Positions 1-9,740 are shown, counted from the first letter of the stretch. The stretch is 64,000 nucleotides of DNA from Flavobacterium cerinum (GCF_024496085.1 NZ_CP101751.1:744001-808000), one strand, 5' to 3'. Made by a program: numbers and translations. Notes: generated by a model not told the origin, from the letters alone.

Positions 1-989
1 TTTTTAGAAACCTGTTCCAAATCGGCTATTTCATTCGGACGCATAGATCTGAATTTATAGCAATTAAATTCCTTATAGTTAAGACCGTTTCTTTTTTGTT
101 TAAAAAACACCGGTCCTCTTGACTCCAATTTTATCAGTATTGCTAATAATGGTGTTAACCAGGATAACACCCCGACAATGATCAACAAAGAAAAGAAGAT
201 ATCAAATACTCTTTTTACAATCATATTAAATGACGTGTCCAATGGGATATTCCGCATTGAAATAATGGGTATATAGCCATAGTAGTCATAAACCAGATTT
301 CTGGAGAATATTTCTTTACTGTCCGGCAAAAACTTGAGTAGTTTAAGATTATTATCTGTAAAATCGACAAATTGATTGACTTGCGTATTGGACAAATCGG
401 AAAGCGAACAATAAATCTCGTCAATGTTTTTGTCGAGTGCAAATTTAAAACAGGCTGAGATACTTTCATCAGATTCATCCTGATCAAAATGGAATACTTT
501 TTCCAATTTATAGCCATAATCCGGATTTTCAGCAAAAAAATCCTGTAGCTGACAGACATTTTTACTTTGTCCGACAATAATTACCCTACGGAAGTTACCG
601 CCAAAAACCACCCTAAAACGCTTCAGAAAGTAAAAAACGGCGAATTTAAAAACCGCGACGAGCGTCATTGCGATAGTCGAATATTCTACTGTTTCGGAAG
701 GTTCTGAATATTTGGAGAAATAACCGATATACGCAAAGCTGAAGACCAGAAACAGCACATACTGTTTTAGTATTTTACCTAAAATCTCAATCGCTTTTGT
801 ATAACGATATACTTCGTAAAAACCGATATTCAATGCAATGACAACCCATGCAATACTGATGAATACATTATAGAATAGTCCTATCGACTCCGGCAATAAA
901 AACAGCGACAGGATATTGATAATAATCAAATCCAGCAGATAGGAAAAAGGTCTAATATATCCGGAGTACCGGCCCGTAGTTTTACGCAC
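1..989 (-). CDS. Initiating sugar-phosphate transferase (polyprenyl glycosylphosphotransferase), partial
   Basis: The reverse-strand reading frame is open from a GTG at 989 to the window edge, so about 329 codons are visible and the C-terminus is missing. The N-terminal half has several hydrophobic segments and a CoA-binding-like middle part (RRVIIVGQSKN). The last visible residues begin the bacterial sugar transferase domain (KRVFDIFFSLL, then SRGPVFFKQKRNG and YKFRSM). Such enzymes transfer a sugar 1-phosphate to undecaprenyl phosphate at the inner membrane and start repeat-unit synthesis. The GTG start overlaps the TAG stop of the upstream decarboxylase gene by one base (TAGTG), implying translational coupling. 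The sugar used cannot be told from the sequence. Confidence 0.88.
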   Translation of the reverse strand, partial: MRKTTGRYSGYIRPFSYLLDLIIINILSLFLLPESIGLFYNVFISIAWVVIALNIGFYEVYRYTKAIEILGKILKQYVLFLVFSFAYIGYFSKYSEPSETVEYSTIAMTLVAVFKFAVFYFLKRFRVVFGGNFRRVIIVGQSKNVCQLQDFFAENPDYGYKLEKVFHFDQDESDESISACFKFALDKNIDEIYCSLSDLSNTQVNQFVDFTDNNLKLLKFLPDSKEIFSRNLVYDYYGYIPIISMRNIPLDTSFNMIVKRVFDIFFSLLIIVGVLSWLTPLLAILIKLESRGPVFFKQKRNGLNYKEFNCYKFRSMRPNEIADLEQVSK

Positions 990-1972
990 TAAAATATATA
1001 TTTAGAAAAATCCTTATGTTCTTCTTTTAATAATTCTTCTGTTGACAAAGATTTGAAATACTCATATGTAATTTTCATTCCTTCAGAACGCGATACTTTC
1101 GGTTCCCATCCCAGAATTTCTTTTGCTTTGGTAATGTCCGGCTGACGTTGTAGCGGATCGTTAATCGGAAGCGGATGGTACACGACTTTTTGTTCCGTTC
1201 CGGTTAGTTTTATAATCTCATCGGCAAAGTCTTTAATTGTAATTTCATCCGGATTACCGATGTTAACCGGCAATGCATAATCGGAATGCAACAATCTGAA
1301 AATTCCTTCCACCTGATCATCAACATAACAGAATGAACGGGTTTGCGAACCGTCACCAAAAATCGTAAGATCTTCTCCTCGCAATGCCTGACCGATAAAT
1401 GCCGGAATTACACGACCGTCATTTAAACGCATTCTTGGCCCATAGGTATTGAAAATTCTTACAATACGGGTTTCTACTCCGTGGAATGTATGATACGCCA
1501 TCGTAATTGATTCCTGGAAACGTTTGGCCTCGTCATAAACACCACGCGGTCCGATTGTATTTACATTTCCGTAATATTCTTCCGTTTGCGGATGTATTAA
1601 AGGATCTCCGTATACTTCAGAAGTAGAAGCTATTAGAATTCTTGCTTTTTTCACTCTTGCCAATCCTAAAAGATTATGCGTCCCTAATGAACCTACTTTT
1701 AATGTTTGGATTGGAATTTTAAGATAATCGATCGGACTAGCCGGTGAAGCAAAGTGTAGTATATAGTCTAATTGTCCGGGTACATGTACAAATTTTGTGA
1801 TATCATGGTGATAAAATTCAAAATTCGGATTTTTAAACAAATGCTCAATGTTTTTTAAATCTCCCGTAATCAGGTTATCCATTCCGATCACAAAGTATCC
1901 TTCGGCAATAAATCTGTCGCATAAATGTGATCCTAAAAACCCTGCTGCGCCTGTAATTAATATTCTTTTCAT
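989..1972 (-). CDS. UDP-glucuronate decarboxylase (UDP-xylose synthase)
   Basis: A 327-residue extended short-chain dehydrogenase with the Rossmann motif GAAGFLGSH (residues 8-16), the catalytic STSE (116-119) and Y146-x3-K150. The HFASPASP segment (73-80) is typical of UDP-xylose synthases. The family oxidises and decarboxylates UDP-glucuronate in the cytoplasm to UDP-xylose (or a 4-keto pentose intermediate). No UDP-glucose dehydrogenase lies in the window, so the substrate must be made elsewhere. It is transcribed with the downstream sugar transferase, suggesting that xylose or a derivative enters the surface glycan. Length and start are normal for the family. Confidence 0.9.
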   Translation of the reverse strand: MKRILITGAAGFLGSHLCDRFIAEGYFVIGMDNLITGDLKNIEHLFKNPNFEFYHHDITKFVHVPGQLDYILHFASPASPIDYLKIPIQTLKVGSLGTHNLLGLARVKKARILIASTSEVYGDPLIHPQTEEYYGNVNTIGPRGVYDEAKRFQESITMAYHTFHGVETRIVRIFNTYGPRMRLNDGRVIPAFIGQALRGEDLTIFGDGSQTRSFCYVDDQVEGIFRLLHSDYALPVNIGNPDEITIKDFADEIIKLTGTEQKVVYHPLPINDPLQRQPDITKAKEILGWEPKVSRSEGMKITYEYFKSLSTEELLKEEHKDFSKYIF

Positions 1973-2381
1973 GTACTACAATTAATGGTTGCAATATATA
2001 AAAAAACCTTGGTCTGATTTTAGTTAAAATTAACAAAAATCAAGAATTAACGATTGGGTACAAATCGCGTTAATTAGAAACATTCAATTAAAAAGAATAA
2101 AACTGTTTTTATTTCATTCTAAAAATTATATTTGCAATGCAAGGCTGATGTAGCTGGGATATAATGTTATTTTTTGTCGGATTGTTCTTGATTTTACCCG
2201 CTTTTGTTTGAAAAGCTTTGTAAAAAACACGAAAAGTTTTTTTGTTAACATTTTGTTGATATTACAATCCTCGCATTTTATCCTTACAGAAAAAATAAAA
2301 TATTGTAAATATCAATAATTATTCATACTTCAATCAAGGTATGCATGCGTACTGATATTCAGTCAATATTATGAAATCACT
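1973..2381. other. 409-bp divergent intergenic region
   Basis: AT-rich gap between the leftward decarboxylase gene and the rightward glycosyltransferase gene. It contains one good Bacteroidetes promoter box at 2127-2134 on the plus strand, which leaves a leader of roughly 240 bases before the ATG at 2382. I see no recognisable RNA gene or strong hairpin in the leader. Confidence 0.6.
2127..2134 (+). promoter_or_regulatory. Promoter -7 box for the polysaccharide gene run
   Basis: TATATTTG matches the Bacteroidetes -7 consensus TAnnTTTG. It is the best candidate promoter for the plus-strand genes starting at 2382. No clear TTG element is visible at the usual distance upstream. Confidence 0.5.
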
Positions 2382-3611
2382 ATGATCAAAGATATTACTT
2401 TTATTACCGTTAATTACGCCCCTGAAGATACCGCTATTGGTTTATATACTTCTCAGTTAGCTGAATTTTTAGTTACAAAAGGCTATAATGTTTCCGTAAT
2501 CACCGGTTTTCCATATTATCCGATGTGGAAAATACCGGAGAATTATCAGGATAAACCGCGTTTTTATTCCGAAGAAATTAATGGTGTAAAAATTTACCGT
2601 TATAAATTTTACGTACCGGAAAACCAGAATTTTTTCCATCGTATTCTCCATATACTCTCTTTTAATTTCGGAAATTTCTTTAATCTGAGAAAAATCAAAA
2701 AAGCCGATTTGGTATTTTGTAATATCCCATTTACAACCAATGTGGTTTTAGGATTGTTTTTAAAAAGACGATTGAAGGCAAAATTATGGACTTCCATTAA
2801 AGATTTTGAGTTTGATGCCGCATATGAATCCGGTTTACTAAAACAAAATCCCGTTTCCGGTGCCTTTAAAAAATTGCTTTATAAAATTGAACGCTATCTG
2901 TATGTTAAATCGGATATTATCAGTTCCATCAGTTTTAAAATGGTGGATCGTATTAAACTGAAAGCCCCTCAAACCAATCCTGTTTTTTTTCCGGACTGGG
3001 TTGATGTCGATTTTATAAACCCGAACAATTACAGTCAGCACGACTATATTTCGAAAGAAAAATTTACTGTTTTGTATTCCGGCAATATCGGTCAGAAACA
3101 AAATTGGGAAGTTTATATTAACTTAGCCAAAAAGTTACAGCAATTTCCGGATATTGAATTTATATTGGTAGGAGAAGGTGCTTATAAACAGGAATTACTT
3201 CAGGTTTTAAAAGATAATAACCTGATGGGATTCATCAAATATTATGAGCCGATCCCGTATGAAGATCTGTCGAATTTACTGTGTAGTGCAGATTTACATT
3301 TGCTGTTTCAGAAATCCGATGTAATCGATTCGGTTATGCCGTCAAAAATATTAGGGATGATGAGTAGTGCCAGACCTTCTATTATTACGGGTGATCTGAG
3401 TTCGGAAGTTGCACGGCATATTAACTCATCACAAGGATGGGGTTATTATACCAATGATGACAGTGATGCTATTTACAATGCAGTACTGGCTTTAAAAAAT
3501 GATAAAAACTTACAAAAAGAAACCGGAGAAAAAGCGCGGGCCTATATGGTCGAGAATTTCTCTAAAAACATGATTTTAAATTCATTTATTGAAAAAATCA
3601 ATACTCTATAA
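2382..3611 (+). CDS. WcaI-like glycosyltransferase, family 4
   Basis: A 409-residue GT-B fold glycosyltransferase. The N-terminus (YAPEDTAIGLYTSQLAEFL, then VSVITGFPYYP) resembles the colanic acid WcaI / WbuB group. The C-terminal half has VLYSGNIGQKQNWE and the donor-binding region around SVMPSKILGMMSSARPSI. It probably adds one sugar to the lipid-linked repeat unit on the cytoplasmic face. It heads a plus-strand series of polysaccharide genes and is followed after 10 bases by the epimerase gene. Donor and acceptor cannot be predicted. Confidence 0.85.
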   Translation: MIKDITFITVNYAPEDTAIGLYTSQLAEFLVTKGYNVSVITGFPYYPMWKIPENYQDKPRFYSEEINGVKIYRYKFYVPENQNFFHRILHILSFNFGNFFNLRKIKKADLVFCNIPFTTNVVLGLFLKRRLKAKLWTSIKDFEFDAAYESGLLKQNPVSGAFKKLLYKIERYLYVKSDIISSISFKMVDRIKLKAPQTNPVFFPDWVDVDFINPNNYSQHDYISKEKFTVLYSGNIGQKQNWEVYINLAKKLQQFPDIEFILVGEGAYKQELLQVLKDNNLMGFIKYYEPIPYEDLSNLLCSADLHLLFQKSDVIDSVMPSKILGMMSSARPSIITGDLSSEVARHINSSQGWGYYTNDDSDAIYNAVLALKNDKNLQKETGEKARAYMVENFSKNMILNSFIEKINTL

Positions 3612-3621
3612 CGATATAATT

Positions 3622-4635
3622 ATGAAAAAAATAATAGTTTTAGGCGGAGGCGGTTTTATTGGAGGCCATTTGGCGAAAAGATTAAAAAATGAAGGAAACT
3701 TTGTCCGAATCTGTGATATAAAAAACCATGAATATTTTTCACACGATGAAATCTGTGACGAATTTATAAAAGGAGACTTAACAGATCCTGTTTTAGTTGC
3801 ACAGGTAATCGATGAAGGAGTTGATGAAGTATACCAGCTTGCTGCCGACATGGGTGGTGCCGGTTATATTTTTACCGGAGAGAATGATGCTAATGTGATG
3901 CATAACTCCGCAATGATCAACTTAAATGTTGCTAAAGAATCCGTTGTTAAAAAGGTGAAGAAAGTATTTTATTCATCTTCAGCCTGTATGTATCCGGAAT
4001 ACAATCAGTTAGACCCTTCTAACCCGAATTGTGAAGAATCATCGGCTTATCCGGCTAATCCGGATTCAGAATACGGTTGGGAAAAACTTTTTTCAGAGCG
4101 TTTATTCTTAGCGTTTAACCGTAACTATAAACTGGATGTTCGCGTTGCTCGTTTTCACAATATCTTCGGTCCGCAAGGAACCTGGAAAGACGGAAAAGAA
4201 AAAGCACCGGCAGCTATGTGCCGAAAAGTAGCCGAATCAGAACCGGGATCAAAAATTGAAGTATGGGGTGACGGTCAGCAAACCCGTTCGTTCCTTTATG
4301 TGGATGAATGTGTTGAAGCCGTTTTACGTTTAATGGAATCTGACTTTTTAGGCCCGGTAAACATCGGTTCTGAAGAAATGGTAACGATCAACCAGCTGGC
4401 TGAAATGGCAATTGCTATTTCCGGAAAAGATATTACCATCAACAATATTGAAGGTCAGGCGTTTTTCGACAAATATGGTTTTAAATGTCCTACCGGTGTA
4501 AGAGGTCGTAATTCCGACAACCGTTTGTATAAAGAAAAAATCGGTTGGGAAGTATCAGAACCGCTACGCGACGGAATGGTTAAAACATTTACCTGGATCA
4601 ATCAGATGGTTCTGGAAAACAGTTACAAAATATAA
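3622..4635 (+). CDS. GDP-mannose 3,5-epimerase-like NAD-dependent epimerase
   Basis: The start is taken at the ATG at 3622 rather than an in-frame ATG at 3589, because the family begins with the nucleotide-binding strand (MKKIIVLGGGGFIGG) and 3589 lies inside the previous gene. The resulting protein has 337 residues. SSSACMYPE (118-126) and Y151-x3-K155 match GDP-mannose 3,5-epimerase, in which the cysteine of this segment acts as a catalytic acid/base. Members convert GDP-mannose to GDP-L-galactose or GDP-L-gulose in the cytoplasm. This suggests an L-hexose in the glycan, although bacterial relatives may act on other sugars. It is probably cotranscribed with the preceding glycosyltransferase. 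Confidence 0.82.
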   Translation: MKKIIVLGGGGFIGGHLAKRLKNEGNFVRICDIKNHEYFSHDEICDEFIKGDLTDPVLVAQVIDEGVDEVYQLAADMGGAGYIFTGENDANVMHNSAMINLNVAKESVVKKVKKVFYSSSACMYPEYNQLDPSNPNCEESSAYPANPDSEYGWEKLFSERLFLAFNRNYKLDVRVARFHNIFGPQGTWKDGKEKAPAAMCRKVAESEPGSKIEVWGDGQQTRSFLYVDECVEAVLRLMESDFLGPVNIGSEEMVTINQLAEMAIAISGKDITINNIEGQAFFDKYGFKCPTGVRGRNSDNRLYKEKIGWEVSEPLRDGMVKTFTWINQMVLENSYKI

Positions 4636-4692
4636 TTTTCGACCGAAGCAAATCGAAATTTCAAATTCAGTTTGAAATGCGTACCACACGAT

Positions 4693-6027
4693 ATGAATAG
4701 TAAAAGTCCTTTGGCCTTATTCCAAAAACTAAAAAACAATCATCTTTTGATGAGTGGATTTTACAAAGGCGGTTCAGGACTGGCCCTATTTATTTCAATA
4801 CCCTTACTGATACAATATCTGGGTAATGAAGATTATGGAATCTGGGTATTGGTTTTTACTGTTTTTCAATGGGTTTTACTAATGGATTTTGGTATTCAGA
4901 GTGCCTTGAAAACAAAAATTCCGATATTGCTTCACAATAACGAAACCGAATTAATTAAAGGCTATATTAAAAGCACCTATAAATATGGTGCTTATATAGC
5001 CTTATGTATTTTTATACTGGCCACGGCCTATGTTTCTCTGGCCGATATAAAAGAAGCTTTAAATATTTCTTTTCATACCCGGTCGTTTGTCTGGCTGCTC
5101 TTTACCGTCAACATTTTTTTCTTTTGCAGTAATCTGATTGCCGGTATCCATAAATCCTTATACGTTGCCTATTTAAAAGGTAAATATGCAGAAGAATCAC
5201 TTGCCGTAAATCAGTTCGGTTTTCTATTTCTGTTTGGTATAGCGATGCTCCTGTTTCCTGATATCCGTCCGGAATATAAGCTTTTATTAGTTTCCGTTCT
5301 AAACGGTGGTTTCTGTTTATTGGTCAATATCGGATATACGATTCGATTTTTTAAAATGGAACGGTTAAATCTGAATACAGAATTAAAACCGCCAAAGGAA
5401 TTTATTCGGGAAACACTCAAAATCGGTATGAAATTTATGGTTATCCAATTGGGGATGATCTTGTTTTTTACGGTTGATAATTATATTATATCGAATAATT
5501 TCAGTCCGAAAGATGTTGTTCCTTATGACTCTGTAAATAAAATTTTTCAACTTCCGGTAATGGTATTGTTTGCGGCATTATCACCTATGTGGTCGATGTT
5601 TGCCAAAGATTATATCGAAAAAAATCAGCAAAATTTGCTATCCAGCTTTAAACGTTTCAATCTGTTTTTTATAGGAATTCTAGTTTCCATTGCTGTTTTG
5701 GCTCTTATTTGTCCGTTTCTTATTGCGATATGGATTAAAGAACCGTTAGCAATTCCTGATTATTTAATCCTTTTAATAGCCATAATAACCGCTATCCGGA
5801 TTTTTACTACTTTCTACACTAATTTCCTTAACGGTATCGGCAAATTAAACCGCTATACAATTATTATTGTATTAAGTTTAATTATAAAAATTCCTTTAAC
5901 TTATTTTTTAATATCTTTAGGTTACGGAATAAATAGTGTTGCCCTATCAACGGTCTTTATTTTGTTTTTTTGGATCATTTTTATTCCTTACGAATGTTAT
6001 AGTATTATTCGTAATATTTCCAAATAG
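4693..6027 (+). CDS. Wzx-type polysaccharide flippase
   Basis: A very hydrophobic protein of 444 residues with about 12-14 predicted membrane segments, of the size and pattern of the PST / MOP flippases. The N-terminus (FYKGGSGLALFISIPLLIQYLGNEDYGIWVL, split over helices 1 and 2) is typical of O-antigen transporters. The ATG at 4693 is preferred; a TTG at 4672 would add only seven residues. Its role would be to flip the undecaprenyl-linked repeat unit across the inner membrane. Its position among glycosyltransferases and near polymerase-like and Wzz-like genes fits a Wzx/Wzy-dependent pathway. Confidence 0.82.
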   Translation: MNSKSPLALFQKLKNNHLLMSGFYKGGSGLALFISIPLLIQYLGNEDYGIWVLVFTVFQWVLLMDFGIQSALKTKIPILLHNNETELIKGYIKSTYKYGAYIALCIFILATAYVSLADIKEALNISFHTRSFVWLLFTVNIFFFCSNLIAGIHKSLYVAYLKGKYAEESLAVNQFGFLFLFGIAMLLFPDIRPEYKLLLVSVLNGGFCLLVNIGYTIRFFKMERLNLNTELKPPKEFIRETLKIGMKFMVIQLGMILFFTVDNYIISNNFSPKDVVPYDSVNKIFQLPVMVLFAALSPMWSMFAKDYIEKNQQNLLSSFKRFNLFFIGILVSIAVLALICPFLIAIWIKEPLAIPDYLILLIAIITAIRIFTTFYTNFLNGIGKLNRYTIIIVLSLIIKIPLTYFLISLGYGINSVALSTVFILFFWIIFIPYECYSIIRNISK

Positions 6028-6127
6028 TCACTTCTTATCTGATCGTGACTATTTTAAAATGCCACTCATTATATAAAGAAACCGATGTTTTTAATTGGAA
6101 TGAAAACATCATAAACAGGCTGATTAA

Positions 6128-6865
6128 ATGAATCATTTCATATATAAAAACAAAAGCTTCTTATTAAAAATTAAACGTTTTTTTAATGCAACGACCGGGA
6201 TAGAAATTACCAAATACCCTACCGACGAATTGGCACGAAGAATCGCTTTACTCCATCACAATCAAATTAATGTAATTCTGGATATCGGTGCGAACATTGG
6301 TCAATTTGGCGGAGAGATGAGAAACTTAGGTTATAAAGGAGAAATTATTTCATTTGAACCTACAAAAGATGCCTTTGCCAAACTATCTAAAAATGCTTCG
6401 GGCGATTCCCAATGGCGTGTTTATAATTATTCTATTGGTGAACGAGACGGAGAGACTACAATTAATATTTCTAAAAACTCTGTTAGCAGTTCCTTATTAG
6501 AAGACCTTCCACAATTAACGGAAAGTGCACCGGAAGCCCGGTTTATTGAAAAAGAAACTATTCAGATCCGAAAATTGGATAGTGTTTTTAAAGAACTCAA
6601 TATTGAGAATAAAAATATTTATCTTAAAATCGATACACAAGGATATGAAGAAATGGTTTTATTAGGAGCGGAAGAATCCTTGAAATCCGTAAAAGGAATC
6701 CAAATCGAAATGTCATTTATTCCCTCCTATAAAGGAACGCTAACATTTGAACAAATGAAAAAACGACTTAATGATCTGGATTTTAACCTTGTGGCCATAG
6801 AGAATGGTTTTTATGATAAAAAAACCGGTATGCAATTAGAAGTCGACGGAATTTTCTATAAATAA
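6128..6865 (+). CDS. FkbM family SAM-dependent methyltransferase
   Basis: A 245-residue protein with the SAM-binding motif VILDIGANIGQFG (49-61) and the FkbM signature YLKIDTQGYE in the middle. FkbM enzymes O-methylate sugars and natural products, and they are common in O-antigen and exopolysaccharide clusters. Here it probably methylates a sugar of the glycan in the cytoplasm. It is preceded by a 100-bp gap and followed by 255 bp before the next gene, so it may end the first transcription unit of the locus. Confidence 0.85.
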   Translation: MNHFIYKNKSFLLKIKRFFNATTGIEITKYPTDELARRIALLHHNQINVILDIGANIGQFGGEMRNLGYKGEIISFEPTKDAFAKLSKNASGDSQWRVYNYSIGERDGETTINISKNSVSSSLLEDLPQLTESAPEARFIEKETIQIRKLDSVFKELNIENKNIYLKIDTQGYEEMVLLGAEESLKSVKGIQIEMSFIPSYKGTLTFEQMKKRLNDLDFNLVAIENGFYDKKTGMQLEVDGIFYK

Positions 6866-7014
6866 TGTACAATAACCCGAGCAATAAGCAGTACATTACT
6901 TTTTAAAAGCTGCTATTTAAAATCTCCCAACTTAATTGCTGCTTTTTGATTAGAAAAATAGTTCAATAAACTTATATTTAAAGCTAAAAAAACAGAAAAA
7001 AGAGTACAATATTA

Positions 7015-7022
7015 TATCTTCG
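7015..7022 (+). promoter_or_regulatory. Possible promoter box upstream of GT2 copy 1
   Basis: TATCTTCG is one base from the Bacteroidetes -7 consensus TAnnTTTG. It lies 98 bases before the ATG at 7121. The same eight bases plus TT occur at 9611, upstream of the second GT2 copy, although the surrounding sequence is otherwise different. This is the main reason for listing it. Confidence 0.35.
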
Positions 7023-7120
7023 TTCTCTCATTTACTCAGGTTAATAGTATTCAATCAAGACAATTTGTTTTTAAGTAAATAGATATTTATAAAGTAACAG
7101 CATCGTTTCCGGATTTTAAT

Positions 7121-7825
7121 ATGAAGAACACCCTTTCGATCATCATTCCTGCCTATAATGAAGGCAAAACCATCCACTTAATTCTGGATAAATTAAAAGC
7201 CGTTACGCTTATTGGCGACATGCAAAAGCAAGTTATCATTGTAAATGACTGTTCCAAAGACAATACTGAAGAAGCAATTCAACATTATATCTCAACAAAT
7301 CCTGATATAAATATTCAGTATTTCAAACATGAAGTCAATAAAGGAAAAGGAGCTGCTTTGCACACCGGAATTCAAAAAGCGACCGGAAATTATTTGATTA
7401 TACAAGATGCTGATTTGGAATATGATCCGGAAGAATACAATTTACTACTAAAACCGGTTTTAAACGGTTTTGCCGATGTTGTTTACGGCTCCCGATTTAT
7501 GGGTGGTAATCCGCATCGCATCCTGTTTTTCTGGCATACCATTGGAAATAAATTCCTAACATTCCTGTCTAATATGTTCACGAATCTGAACCTTACCGAT
7601 ATGGAAACCTGTTATAAACTTTTTAATACTCAGATTATTCAAAGTATTCCGCTTAAGGAAAAGCGTTTCGGATTTGAGCCTGAAGTAACCGCTAAAATTT
7701 CCAGAGTACCGAATATCCGTATTTATGAAGTAGGTATTTCCTATTACGGAAGAACCTATGAAGAAGGAAAAAAAATCGGTTGGAAAGATGGCTTTCGCGC
7801 GATTTATTGCATTTTAAAATATGGC
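7121..7825 (+). repeat. Direct repeat, GT2 coding copy 1
   Basis: This segment matches 9741-10445 with about 25 base differences by eye (roughly 96% identity). Nearly all differences are at third codon positions. Bases 7235-7359 match without a difference. Similarity stops at codon 235 and does not extend into the flanks. Confidence 0.93.
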
Positions 7826-7843
7826 TTATTTAAAATAAAATAA
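7121..7843 (+). CDS. DPM1-like polyprenyl-phosphate sugar synthase, GT2 (copy 1)
   Basis: A 240-residue family 2 glycosyltransferase with [12 protein letters not shown] (6-17), VNDCSKDNT (41-49) and the metal/nucleotide motif DAD (96-98) in [14 protein letters not shown]. It has no C-terminal membrane helices, like soluble dolichol-phosphate mannose synthases. The family transfers a sugar from a nucleotide donor to a polyprenyl phosphate, giving a donor for membrane GT-C enzymes. The next gene, two bases downstream, encodes such a candidate. The protein is nearly identical to the one encoded at 9741-10460: one substitution (V189I) in the first 235 residues, then different tails. Confidence 0.85.
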   Translation: MKNTLSIIIPAYNEGKTIHLILDKLKAVTLIGDMQKQVIIVNDCSKDNTEEAIQHYISTNPDINIQYFKHEVNKGKGAALHTGIQKATGNYLIIQDADLEYDPEEYNLLLKPVLNGFADVVYGSRFMGGNPHRILFFWHTIGNKFLTFLSNMFTNLNLTDMETCYKLFNTQIIQSIPLKEKRFGFEPEVTAKISRVPNIRIYEVGISYYGRTYEEGKKIGWKDGFRAIYCILKYGLFKIK

Positions 7844-7844
7844 C

Positions 7845-9533
7845 ATGTATATACTTCTTGTTTGCTTTCTGATTATCAGTTTTATCTTTATTATATCTGG
7901 AGAGAGTTTTATTTTATATTTCGACAAAAACGCAAAGGATAACTATTCGGTTGTCGATTCATTTTTTATCGGATTATGTCTTATCGGTGCATTACTAAAC
8001 ATTTGGTCGCTCTTTTTGCCAACGGATGTTTTTTCCTTATTATTCGTAAGTCTGCTGTCATTGGCGCTCTTTTTTATTCATTCGAAACATTTTATTTCAA
8101 AGTTAAAAGCCGGTGTTTCACTACTAAAATCTGAAAAGATATTTTTCGTTGTCACGATTATTGCCATAGTAAGTGTATTACTTTTTGCTGTAATCAATCC
8201 GCAAAATTACGATACTTACCTCTATCATATTAATGCCATTCAATGGAATGAAATGTATCGTGCTGTTCCCGGATTAGCCAATCTTCACGACCGTTTCGGG
8301 TTCAATTCATCGATGATGGTAATGAGTGCTGCTTTTTCATTTAACGCCATTTACGATCAATATATTTTTGCTTTAAGTGCAATTGTCTTTCTTGTATTCT
8401 TTATCTGGCTTTTACAACTGATATATTATAAAAAAGGAGTAACGGGTATGATCGCTATTTTATTTCTATACTTCTTTACCCAACTATATGCCAAGAATAT
8501 ATCTTCACCCGGAACCGATCTGATCCCTAATATTTTTGTTGCCTATATTTTATTTTCTTTACTATTCGACACCGATTCCTTAAATAAAAAATACCTGCTA
8601 TTTGTTGTTGTACCGTTTTTCGGCATCACCTTTAAATTATCAATTTTCCCTTTGGTTTTTTTAGGTTTGATCGCACTATATCAAAAGCATCAAAATAAAC
8701 GATTCGCCTTCACACAATTATTCACCGTCGGTTCTTTCCTGATACTACCGTGGCTGGTTCGAAATGTTATTTTAACCGGATATCTGATATATCCAATGGA
8801 CACGCTTGACTTTTTTAATTTTGACTGGAAAGTTCCCAAAGAAAATGTAATAGCAACCAAAAACGCAATCTATAACTGGGCTAAAGTTCCAATGCGTAAT
8901 CCTCATGAAGTAGCCAAACTGTCTTTTAACGAATGGTTTTCAATATGGTGGAAAATGGCAATTTTCAAAACCCGCTGTTTTTTACTTTTAGCTGTTTTAG
9001 CACCTGTTTTCTATGGCCTGTATTTGTTAATCAGCAAAAAAGAAAGAAAAAAAGCGGTGTTATTTTTTGTCATTGTAGCCTATTTAGGCCTTGCTTTTTG
9101 GTTTTTCAGTGCTCCTGATGTCCGATTTTCGCTAGCGTTTATTTTGGTTTTAGCATTGTTTCCTCTTTTTATATTACAGCCACTTATCGATAAAATTAAA
9201 AACGTTCTTTATCCGATTGTAATTGCCTTTACTCTTTTTTTCTTTTATACTTTTTTACAGGAAGGATATGCTTTATTTCAACATGATTATCGCAAAGAAA
9301 CCGATTTGTCTTACTTATATTTGCCCGAAGACATCTATTTTATAAAAGAGAAAAGATTTATTAAGTATAAAGATTTTACCGTTAAATCTACAGATAATCA
9401 GGATTTTAAAATATATGCTCCAAGTATTGAACATGCTCAATGTTATGATAAATTTCCTTGTACACCTACTTTTGATTACAATATCAATATGAAGGGAGAC
9501 GATTTTCAGGATGGTTTTAAATATGGAAAATAA
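7845..9533 (+). CDS. Multi-pass membrane protein, GT-C-like (LIC_10190/DUF8201-like)
   Basis: A 562-residue protein with roughly 11-13 hydrophobic segments and a C-terminal soluble tail of about 70 residues containing two cysteines (CYDKFPC). After the third or fourth helix comes NYDTYLYHINAIQW (121-134), then VPGLANLHDRFGFNSS, which I recall from the uncharacterised LIC_10190-type membrane proteins. An Asp in the first large loop is how GT-C glycosyltransferases place their catalytic base, so D123 is a candidate. Pairing with a DPM1-like gene (one base between stop and start) supports use of a polyprenyl-phosphate sugar on the periplasmic side. Function is inferred; it could be a polymerase or another envelope enzyme. 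Confidence 0.6.
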   Translation: MYILLVCFLIISFIFIISGESFILYFDKNAKDNYSVVDSFFIGLCLIGALLNIWSLFLPTDVFSLLFVSLLSLALFFIHSKHFISKLKAGVSLLKSEKIFFVVTIIAIVSVLLFAVINPQNYDTYLYHINAIQWNEMYRAVPGLANLHDRFGFNSSMMVMSAAFSFNAIYDQYIFALSAIVFLVFFIWLLQLIYYKKGVTGMIAILFLYFFTQLYAKNISSPGTDLIPNIFVAYILFSLLFDTDSLNKKYLLFVVVPFFGITFKLSIFPLVFLGLIALYQKHQNKRFAFTQLFTVGSFLILPWLVRNVILTGYLIYPMDTLDFFNFDWKVPKENVIATKNAIYNWAKVPMRNPHEVAKLSFNEWFSIWWKMAIFKTRCFLLLAVLAPVFYGLYLLISKKERKKAVLFFVIVAYLGLAFWFFSAPDVRFSLAFILVLALFPLFILQPLIDKIKNVLYPIVIAFTLFFFYTFLQEGYALFQHDYRKETDLSYLYLPEDIYFIKEKRFIKYKDFTVKSTDNQDFKIYAPSIEHAQCYDKFPCTPTFDYNINMKGDDFQDGFKYGK

Positions 9534-9610
9534 AAATTCTACATTTGAAAATATCACAATAAATATTTATTTATATTCTAAAAAAGAAGGAAAATAATTC
9601 CCAATATTTT

Positions 9611-9618
9611 TATCTTCG
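9611..9618 (+). promoter_or_regulatory. Possible promoter box upstream of GT2 copy 2
   Basis: TATCTTCG, 122 bases before the ATG at 9741, identical to the box at 7015 and one base off the Bacteroidetes -7 consensus. It suggests that the second GT2/membrane-protein module has its own promoter. Confidence 0.35.
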
Positions 9619-9740
9619 TTGATCAGATTTAAGTCTTTATTCTGATTCTCAGAATAGATCAGAACTGTCTGTAAATAAATTATTTGTTGTAATTATTCAA
9701 TATGTAAAATCAGCTACGGAGCCTATTTCCGTATTTCAAT

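Noticed and set aside
221..577. Open frame on the minus strand with 118 codons
   Set aside because: It overlaps the sugar-phosphate transferase in another frame and has no domain; the transferase frame is clearly the real one.
2135..2381. Long leader before the WcaI-like gene as a riboswitch or RNA gene
   Set aside because: No conserved riboswitch core or convincing stem set was recognised; it reads as plain AT-rich leader.
3589..3621. Upstream ATG for the GDP-mannose 3,5-epimerase-like gene
   Set aside because: It lies within the preceding gene and adds 11 residues before the nucleotide-binding strand. The ATG at 3622 gives the normal family N-terminus.
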